From positions 64,854,871 to 64,918,870 of the forward strand of contig NC_057918.1 in the NCBI RefSeq assembly GCF_018873765.1: 64,000 nt of DNA, in the 5' to 3' direction. How positions within the stretch are numbered: the first letter of the stretch is position 1; the number at the start of each line of letters is the position of its first letter. Made by a program: the position numbers and the translations under genes. The DNA is from Telopea speciosissima (Eukaryota; Streptophyta; Magnoliopsida; Proteales; Proteaceae). Below the pieces are notes generated by a model that worked only from the letters and a program-made list of their open reading frames with translations, searched no databases and had not been told where the DNA came from. Shown here piece after piece: positions 55,759-64,000 of the stretch.

Positions 55759-58224
55759 GTTTTTTTTTTTTTTTTTTGGTCAAAAGAACAAAATTTCATT
55801 AGATAAAAGCTTCTTGGGAGAAACTCCTGGAAGAGACAAGGGAAGTATTTACAAGGAAAGGTGATGATTGTGACCACCAAACTTTTGACAGCTTGAGCCT
55901 AGAAGAGCCAGAAGTTAGGAAATCTGCAAAGACATTTTGGATCCTGCGAATGAAACGAAAGTGGATCAATGTGAATTGATCCACCAGTCTGAGGATCTCT
56001 AAAATAATCTCCCTTGCTGCCCAATCGATTGAGGAGGGAAGACCATTTAAAGTTGCTATAACTAGGGAGCAATCAGAAGATGATTATTCGGTGGATGTTG
56101 AGGGAGAGGCCCAGAAGAAGCCCATCTCTGATCGTTTCCACTTCCGTCAAAGTGGCTGAGTATCCAAAACCTGTCGCACATTTTGCAGCAACGAACAATT
56201 CACCAGGGTCCCAGATAATTATGCTTTTTCCCCCATAGTGAGACGAATCGCACTAGGCTCTGTCGGTAAAGATGGAAAAGTGGTGATGTTGTTGAGGAAT
56301 TTGGCATGAAATGGGAGGGAAGGCATCCATCTATTCAAGAGGATTTGCTCGGATAGTAAGGTGCTTCTCAGCTATGCTGTCACGGAAGCTGACATTGTAG
56401 AATCTATGCTAGTTGAAATCATGTCAAAATATGCCTTGTTCTTCTTTTTCCAAAGTAGCCATAGAAGAGATGTCCATATGGAGTCTATGTCCCTTTGGCT
56501 TCCTGCTGATTTAAAGCGTGAATGGATGAAGGTCATCTAGTCTTTAATGTCTAGGCCTTGGAATTCCGAGACATCAAGGCGGAATGGGAATGCCTTTTAG
56601 CACGCGGAAGCATGATGACATTTTAAAAGTACATGATAAATTGATTCATCTTCCTCGTGCAAACAGGGCAAAGGGGAGATGAGCTGATCTGCATCTCAAA
56701 AGATTCTTATTCACCGCCAGAGCAGTTTGTCCACATCACCAAAGGAAGATTTATATTTCTAGGGCTACTTCCAATTTTCAGATGGAGCTCTAGAACGAGT
56801 TTCCAATTGAAGAGGAGGGAATGGATGACCAAGTGCAGTCTGAATTGAGACTGGTGAAGTATGCCGATCGGACATCAAATTATCCCATTTTGGAGGGGCC
56901 CCAAAGCCATTTGTCTTCTGTATCAAGAGAGAGGATGGGCAATATGAGAATTGCATTGACCTCAGTTGGGGCCTTGGGGGTAAGAAGATCTATTTTCCAA
57001 AAAGTCGAACCTCCAGTCGATCAGTTGATTGATTTGAAGGATAGGTGGTTGGGAAGGTATTGTAGTAATTCGACTGTGGGGCAATATAGTTACCCATGGA
57101 TCATGAAAGAAGTTGGTTGATAGTCCATTACCCACTCTATGCCGCAGCCCTTGAAGCAAAAGATCTCGTCCTGATAATATGCTTTTCCAACCCCACGAGG
57201 CTCAATTGGAAGTAGGGGCCTCAATAAAGCATGAGTTCAGGAAGTGCTTGGATTTGAGAACCTAAGCACATAAACTTTGAGGATGGTTTAATAATCTCCA
57301 GCTTTGTCTGGAGAGTAGAGCTTGGTTAAAATGGGTGAAGTCCCTGAAGCTCAGTCCTCCATCTTTCTTCTTTGTGCAAACCTTTGACCATTTTACTCAT
57401 GTGACTCCCTGAATGGAGTTATTCTTCCACTAGAAGTGGCGGATGAGGCTGTTCAGCTTTTTGCATAGGCTTCTAAGCAACAAGAAGAATTTTCATGCCA
57501 TGATCAATATTTCTTCACCTGCACTGGACAGAAGTTTTTCACGCCATACAGTCAACTTGGATTGAACTCTCTCAAGGATGTATGAGAAGACTTGCCGCTT
57601 TAGTCGTCCAAAAGAAGAGGGCAGACCCAAATAGACTCCATGGGAAGTAACTTCTTTGAGGTGTGAGATGGCTGATATGGTATTACAGACATGAGCTAGA
57701 GTCCCAGAGCTGAATAGGATGTTGGTCTTCTCCATGTTCAGTTCTTGGCCTGACATTGTTCCATATTCATTGAGGATGTTGAGATTTGAGAATGGTCAAA
57801 AATTCATTTTAGCTTGCTCTTGAGAAGATCATACAATCATCGACAAACATGAGATGATGAATGAGAGGACCTCCTCTATTGATTGTGATGCCCGATAATA
57901 ATCTGGAATTGATTGCATGGCTGAGGCGGCAGGAGAGGACTTCTTTGCAAAAGATAAATAAATATGGGCTCAATGGGAAGCCTTGGCAGAGACCCCTTTG
58001 GGGGGGGTTAATTTTGCCGTTAATGGATCCGTTGACTTTGATATGATATTCCACTGTTGAGCTGCATTACATTATCCATCACACCCATTGACCTGCAAAA
58101 CCCAACTTTAGTAGTATCTTTTCAAGAAAGTACCATTCAATTCTGTCATATGCTTTGCTAAGGTCAAGTTTTATTGCCAAATGCCCCTTCTTACCCTTGG
58201 ATTTCTACATATGATTGAGAATTG
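55759..58224 (-). mobile_element. 5'-truncated L1-type LINE with poly-A tail
   Basis: Minus strand. A poly-A tail lies at about 55760-55780 (T-run on +). The 11-bp direct repeats GTTAGCACTTA at 55748-55758 and 58225-58235 are the target duplication. Coding order: RT at 57780-58210 (AIKLDLSKAYDRIEW near the 5' edge, then GLCQGFPLSPYLF and HLMFVDDCMIFSR), then 57493-57756 (LNMEKTNILFSSG, YLGLPSSFGRLKRQVF), GNGLSTNFFHDPWV at about 57100, a zf-RVT zone near 56600-56800, and an RNase H end near 55800-56000. Broken by many stops, but the RT motifs are all present. Confidence 0.9.
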
Positions 58225-58235
58225 GTTAGCACTTA

Positions 58236-59680
58236 TTTAGAACCATGGAATGTTACAGTAGATCCTTATATAATTTATAATCTATAATATCTCTTAATTT
58301 TTTTTAAAGTCTTCAAATTATTTAAAAGAAGGCCTATATTTTGAATTAGAGTTTTGTTTATCTCACACGATATGAGAGGTAAATCATTCTGAAGCCAATT
58401 GGAACATGCCACATGGAATCAATTATCTTTTTGTTTTTGAGTAAAGTTACAATTTTTTCATATAAATAGAGGGATACAAAATTATGGAAAATGTTGTCTA
58501 TGCCATAGTTCAATTCCTTCTCATGTCTCTCTCCTCCATTCTTTGTATCCCTATTATAAAAATTGTGCTCCTGTCCCATATTCGTGTGCTTGAGAAGCAT
58601 AGATTACATAATTTTTCTAACAACTGATTAGGTTGTGATGTTTATGCTTTTCTTTTTTGGGTAAATCATGCATGAGCTTTAGAGTTAGTGTTTGTTAAGG
58701 CATGGATTGTAAAAAAAAAAGAAAAAAGAAAGGCAAAAGTTTTCATGCAAATGTGTGCACAATTAGCATTATATGTAGTTAAATTAACATCAACGCTCAT
58801 CTGAAATGATAAAAACACCCCTCGCTCTCTATTTGACGAAATTGATGCGAGAATTAAAAAAAAATAAGAAGAAAAGAAAAGTTGTTCTTTGTTTTAGTTG
58901 TCAGAAGAAAAAGTTTTTTTTTTTTTCTTTCATTTTTAAGTTTGATTGAGAAAGGAGGAAAAGATTAATAATTGGAACATTAGATTTTCTGACTTGACTC
59001 AATCTTTTAGAAAAACCTGGTGACTCGGTCTTGTCAAACCCGATCAAGACAAGTAATGTTTTTTAATTTTTAATACAATAAATATGTATAAATTAAAATA
59101 AAGTCAAAAAAATATGGAAAAAACAGGTAAAAAAAATAAAAATCAAGGAATCACATATCAATGCATTTTGAGTTTATAACATTGAACAAGAGAAGGAGGT
59201 CGAGGAGTTCAGGGTTTCTTGCTGTTTTAGAATACAAATTTAATATTTTGCTCAACTCAGTTAAGTGAACTGGTTTAATGGTTTTTTAAAAAATGACTAA
59301 ACTCGTTGAGTTTGTCATGACTCGAGTAAAACTGTTGAGTCTTCTTTGACTCGGACGATTTATGACCTAATCTCCTCATTTTTTATTTTACCTAATCTAC
59401 AGACCTTTGATCAGATTTTTCAAAATTTTGACTTAATGTGACTTTGGGCCATACGTTACAGTCAAAACCTGATTTTTCAACTATGGTACTTGGGAAGGAT
59501 AAAGCAATCGCTGTTGTTTTTCTCCAATGTGGGACCAATATCCTAGGTTATGTTGGAAACTAAGACAAAAAGGGGAAACAATTCAAAAAAAAATTTGAAA
59601 TTATGAAGAGAAAAACTTTTGAGAAAAGCCAATTCCCCGATTATATTCTCTTTTGCTTTGAAAAAGTGGAAACTTCACGG
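58236..59680. other. No gene recognised
   Basis: AT-rich, with A- and T-runs. Open frame 58358-58600 (-) has no domain. The last part is the promoter region of the next gene. Confidence 0.4.
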
Positions 59681-59687
59681 TATAAAT
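59681..59687 (+). promoter_or_regulatory. Probable TATA box of the phytochelatin synthase gene
   Basis: TATAAAT, 111-117 bp before the start codon, a normal distance for a short leader. Confidence 0.6.
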
Positions 59688-59797
59688 CACGAATCGATTG
59701 AAAACTTTACTAATTTCCTTGCGATTTCGACTGACGGACTGTGGATTGCTGAGGAGGACGAACTTGAAGAACACGGGAGAGAGGTAAAAAATTCAAA

Positions 59798-62700
59798 ATG
59801 GCGGTGGCAGGTTTGTACAGGCGACTTCTTCCCTCTCCTCCTGCTATCGAATTCGCTTCATCCGAAGGAAAGGTTTGTTTTCTTTGCTTCAATATTCTCT
59901 GTATTTCAATTTCCAACCCATACGTTGCTAATGCAACTTTCTATTAGTTGTTGGCTTCTTTTTTTTTTGTTCTCCATAACAAGAATGAGAGTTCTATGAA
60001 ATTTTGATCGTAGGGAAACTGCAGTGGACCTCTTGCTATGATTATTGTTTTGTTGTTTGGACAATTGTTTTTCTTTCACAAAATTTTAATCCGTAACTTT
60101 ATTGTATTTACCCTTTTCTGGGTTTGGGGGGTGGGGGATTGTTTCAGTTTGACATTGTACTTACCTCCTGTTGAGAAGGTTTTTTTGTCTGGAAACCACT
60201 AGATCAATCTCAAACAAGTTGGTGCTGTGATTGAGGCTTTCACCTTCGTATTGCTTGCCCAGAACTGTTTTAACTCTATGCACTTCGACATCCCTAACTG
60301 TTTAAATTTACGCACTTGAGCAGTTTCTGTGGTGCTTTCTGACATTGTGAATGGAATTTATGCAAGACCCAAGAAGATCGTTTTCCATATTTTCATGTTT
60401 GGGAGTTGGGACCCCTTTGCAAATGGTCCTGGTCATTAAAACATGCATGTGACATGTGTTAAGTGATCTTGCTTGCCCCATCTGCAGCTTTTTTGTGACT
60501 AACAACACATATTTACAAAGTTTTGTATGTATTGTGAGAGGGAAGGGGAGGGGAAATGTTCACTAAAAACATTAAATGATTTTACAAGTGACAAGTGTAG
60601 GGAAGATATTTATCAAGTTAAAGAAAAAGAAAAAAAAAATACCCAATTGCTTTCTTTTGCTTCAGTCACAGAATATCAAATGAATCTGACATGTAAAACT
60701 GAGGGAAGTGAGTGAATCAATCATGTAAGAATCTCGATTTCCTTTCTAATGAAGTTTGTTATCTAAAAAAATAAATAGATCATTAGATTTAAGATTTAAA
60801 CCTCGGGGCTTAGTTCTTGTGCATTTGGTGGTCTTAATGCATTGCCCTTCATAAAACATATTACAATTGTGCAGCAAAGATGCACCCCTTTGTATAAAAG
60901 ATAATTCTTTCCCCCATAAATCTGGGAATTTTTATGCAATTTCAGGATGGTACATTCATATGGACTTCTGTAGATATTTTTGTTTTAGGGTACCTTGGGA
61001 TCCCTTGTTTTGATTTCTTTTATCCACACTCCTCTTGTCATGTCTCCAAAATTGCAGCAACTCTTCATTGAAGCCCTTCAAGGTGGACACATGGAAGGAT
61101 TCTACAAGTTGATTTCATACTTCCAAACACAATCAGAACCTGCATATTGTGGACTGGCCAGCCTCTCCATGGTATTGAATGCTCTTGCCATTGATCCTGG
61201 AAGAAAATGGAAAGGTAACACTCCAAAACTATTACGTCTTTTGAATTTGGTGGTTGTATGAATTTGTTTTAAGAGGCCCTGTCTATGAAGAATGAGAATT
61301 TGAAAGATCTCTATTGTAAGCGTGTAACTTCTTTGCATGACCGTCAAATGAATATTCAGTTCACCATGTTCTTTAATTTCTTATTCACTCCATTTCATTA
61401 TTTCCGTGGTTGTAGCCTTTTTCCAATTATTTTTATTGTACTTCTCTAACTGTATTATTTTATTGCCACAAAGACGAATGATTATTTTCACATTCCCTTG
61501 CATTTTCCTTATGTTAGTGATTATATATTAAAAGAGCTGATTGGAGGGCAACGATCCATGTAGCCGACTTCATTTAGGTGGGATATTCCTGAGTTTCTGT
61601 CGATGTTGTTGTGCTATTGTCTTTTTACTATTATTTTTAATTTATCATCTTTGCAAGGGTCCATATAGCTGACCTCATTTATTGGGATAAGGCTGAGTTG
61701 TTGTTGTAGTAGTAGTAGTGACTATATATTAATGTATGAAAAGTTTGAAAAACTTGAAACCTTGCAGACCTGCTCCCCAGGAAGGTAAACCCTAAATAAT
61801 GTGGGTGGTGGAGTGATGCTAGGGGAGAGGGGAAATCTGAGAAGAACTCAGAGTTGTAGGGGAGAGAGGAACGCATAAAAAGGGGGGGGGGGAAGCTCGC
61901 ACACGTCACACAGGCTACAGCCACACAAATTCAACTTCAATTCATTCTCAATCTAACCTTGCTAGTTACAACCATGTATTTAAAGACTCAAACAACCCAT
62001 AATCCTAATCGAAATCTAGAACATATAAATCCAAATAATAAATAAAACCAAAAAAGACTCGTACGGAAACTTCTACAAGACACCCAAGGTAAATAAACTA
62101 TGAATATCCTACTAGATCCAAAAACTCAAAGTGGGCCCGGTTCATCTCCACTTGGATACCGGGTTGGTCCAACAAAAAAAAGAGAGGTGGGATTCATCTT
62201 TGGTCTCCTATCAACAGCTGGATGACTTACCACCAAGCCAAGGGTGGGACCCAACTATAATCTAATTAAAAGTCATTACTACTGATAATAATTGATATGA
62301 AGAGTTGGACCAAATTCAAGTTGAAAGAATCTGATTCAAAAAACACTATTCTAATAGGAGTAGCCGCAGATTGAAAGTTCATTGATGCGTGAAATTGATT
62401 GAAGAATCAATGAGTAATTGAACTAAACATCAACGAACTCATCAGTTCAGTGAAGCAGTTGACAACTTATGAAAGAACTAAGCTGAGATTTGGTTAGAAT
62501 TCATAGACAGCAGGAGCAGCGACCAGTAATAAATTTAGCAGATGAAGATAACAATAATAACCCAGAAAAGCCTAGCCACAGTCTAGGAATACCAATATAC
62601 TTGCAGGGTCTCAAGAATAAATTTCATAAATCCTAAAAAACCTGTTTAACCCTATCTTTCCTAATTGACCTGTTTGCCATGGAATGGGTGCATGTGGTGG

Positions 62701-63729
62701 ATATATTGTCTGGTGACTGTTTCAGCTGAGTTTTTTCTTTTCTGCTGGCATGGGTGCTGGGAGGAAGCTGATTAGTGATTACATTGAAGGGCAGACCATT
62801 GAACTAAAGGAAGTTTTGTGTAAGGCCTGTCTTGCCTTTTGTATGATTGTGAGCAGATGAAGATTCCAGTAATAGGGTGGATCCCAGATGCCTTTGCTGA
62901 GGCTGATTGGAGAAATAAATTTGAAAGACTGTTCTTAATGACTTACAAAAGAATCGATAGAATGGTTTTTGACAGAAAGGGAGAGGGATTTTTGCTTCTG
63001 CTGTTGTCAAATCTAGGACAGGTAGAAGCTGTTTGTTCTGATCCCTTGGAAGTGACCAAACTGGTCCTTCTTGTCCTGTTTCTAATGATTTAGGTTTCTT
63101 ATGACCGTTTACTGATTCAAGGGACTATATGACCCAACCTCATCCTACAGGTGTCCCTGGTTACCTAGGAAAATTTGTTAGGTGTCTTCCATGCTTAATG
63201 GGTTGGGGCCAAATTGGGTGTACCAATATCTAATACGTTTTGAGTGTGGTATATGCTTCAAATTTGACTCATTTCAATTCTAAATTCTTGGAGGAATTGG
63301 GAAATGATCAAAGTGGTCGGTTGGGTTATTTATTTATTTATTTTTTGTAGGGGGGGGGGTGTGTAGGGTGCAATTCCTTAAACGGTCTTCTACTTACAAC
63401 TCAGCATGCTGGTTCTTCTCCAGAATTACTGTGTTATTGTTTTCATTCATGGGCAGTATTTACATTTTATTTTAATGATTTATCTAACAGGACCTTGGAG
63501 ATGGTTTGATGAATCTATGCTAGACTGTTGTGAGCCCTTAGAAAAGATTAAATCTGAAGGCATCACATTTGGGAAGGTTGCATGTTTGGCCCAATGTGCT
63601 GGCGCTAAAGTTGAAGCTTTTCGCACAAACCATACCACCATCGGTGATTTTCGTAAATATGTAATGTCATGTACTTCTTCTGAAGATTGTCATGTGATCA
63701 CTTCATACCATCGAGCACCTTTCAAACAG
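59798..63729 (+). CDS. PCS1: Phytochelatin synthase, first three exons (cut by the window end)
   Basis: Exons are 59798-59872, 61058-61214 and 63491-63729 with GT-AG introns and agreeing phases. They give the first 157 residues of a protein that is usually about 450-500 residues. [20 protein letters not shown] is the usual N-terminus. [13 protein letters not shown] holds the catalytic Cys, which counts to position 56 as in AtPCS1. [21 protein letters not shown] follows. The His and Asp of the triad lie beyond the window. The enzyme is a gamma-glutamylcysteine dipeptidyl transpeptidase in the cytosol. It joins glutathione units into phytochelatins, which bind cadmium and other metals before transport to the vacuole; metals activate it. 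Intron 2 is 2.3 kb and carries RTE tails. Confidence 0.95.
61535..61616 (+). mobile_element. RTE tail in phytochelatin synthase intron 2, copy 1
   Basis: GATCCATGTAGCCGACTTCA and the following GGGATATTCC with a GTTGTTGTG end match the RTE 3' tail. Confidence 0.65.
61650..61719 (+). mobile_element. RTE tail in phytochelatin synthase intron 2, copy 2
   Basis: GGGTCCATATAGCTGACCTC, then TTGGGATAAGGCTGAG and a TTGTTGTTG plus (TAG)n end. Confidence 0.7.
61720..63490. other. Rest of phytochelatin synthase intron 2
   Basis: Contains an open stretch at 62839-63093 ([20 protein letters not shown]) with no recognised domain, and a G-run at 63351-63360. It could be a decayed mobile element. No exon is supported. 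Confidence 0.35.
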
Positions 63730-64000
63730 GTATGGAGCACAATTTATTCAGCAGTGAATCCAGTTGTATTTTTATTTAGCATAAACTTTTCATAGTTTCT
63801 GGGAAGGAGTTATTTGTGGCAATAACTTAAATTGATTATCCAAGGGAAGGATGACGGACTAGGGCTATGAGGATCACCAATGTTTTCTTGATCCTGTGTT
63901 TTGTTGCTACTGTACCTTTGTCTGTTACATATTGGTTTAGTGGTTGGAAAAATCTAATTGTGTTCATCCACTGGTATCTTAGCTGAAGGAAATATACTTC
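63730..64000 (+). other. Start of phytochelatin synthase intron 3
   Basis: Begins with a GTATGG donor after CAG. No acceptor is seen before the window end. Confidence 0.7.

Noticed and set aside
59619-59999. A 126-residue + open frame over the phytochelatin synthase start
   Set aside because: It is out of frame with the true first exon and covers leader and intron DNA.
1-64000. CRISPR arrays, operons, bacterial ribosome sites
   Set aside because: No regular spacer arrays or bacterial-type gene organisation; all signs are of a plant nuclear genome.
1-64000. tRNA, rRNA or miRNA genes
   Set aside because: Only SINE-derived tRNA-like heads were seen. MITE hairpins could give small RNAs, but no mature miRNA could be supported by reading alone.

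Overview
This is a plant nuclear window, from a repeat-rich angiosperm genome. The evidence is split genes with GT-AG introns, the plant-specific proteins ACD11, RIC and phytochelatin synthase, Tat-lineage Ty3/gypsy, Ty1/copia, plant L1 and RTE LINEs, Au-type SINEs and many MITEs. The species cannot be read from the sequence.

Host genes are few. An ACD11-like sphingolipid-transfer protein has six coding exons on + at 22252-30107. A ROP-interactive CRIB protein (RIC) has four exons on + at 33006-34372. A single-exon leucine-rich-repeat protein lies tail to tail with it on - at 34724-36097. A short fragment of an unrecognised gene sits on - at about 48013-48651. The first three exons of phytochelatin synthase are on + from 59798, cut by the window end.

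The rest is a layered record of transposition, much of it dateable from target-site duplications (TSDs). At 737-13777 a 5'-truncated L1 with a 14-bp TSD is split by an 11.6-kb Tat-type gypsy element with a 5-bp TSD. That element carries a spliced antisense ORF and an internal minisatellite. At 39.4-47.75 kb a young copia element (520-bp LTRs, TSD ACTAC) splits another L1. At 53060-55676 an L1 is split by a hAT MITE with an 8-bp TSD. A fourth L1 on - (55759-58224) has a poly-A tail and an 11-bp TSD. A 1.6-kb MULE (17607-19204, 9-bp TSD, about 215-bp TIRs) appears to carry a captured LONGIFOLIA/TRM-like gene fragment. Several short MITEs have exact 8- or 9-bp TSDs. RTE LINE pieces fill the two large introns of the ACD11 gene.

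The genes do not form a pathway, but the RIC and LRR pair may be a conserved neighbour pair. No new defence or biosynthetic system was seen. The most unusual content is the Pack-MULE, the antisense spliced ORF in the gypsy element, and the repeated nesting of elements in L1 coding sequence.
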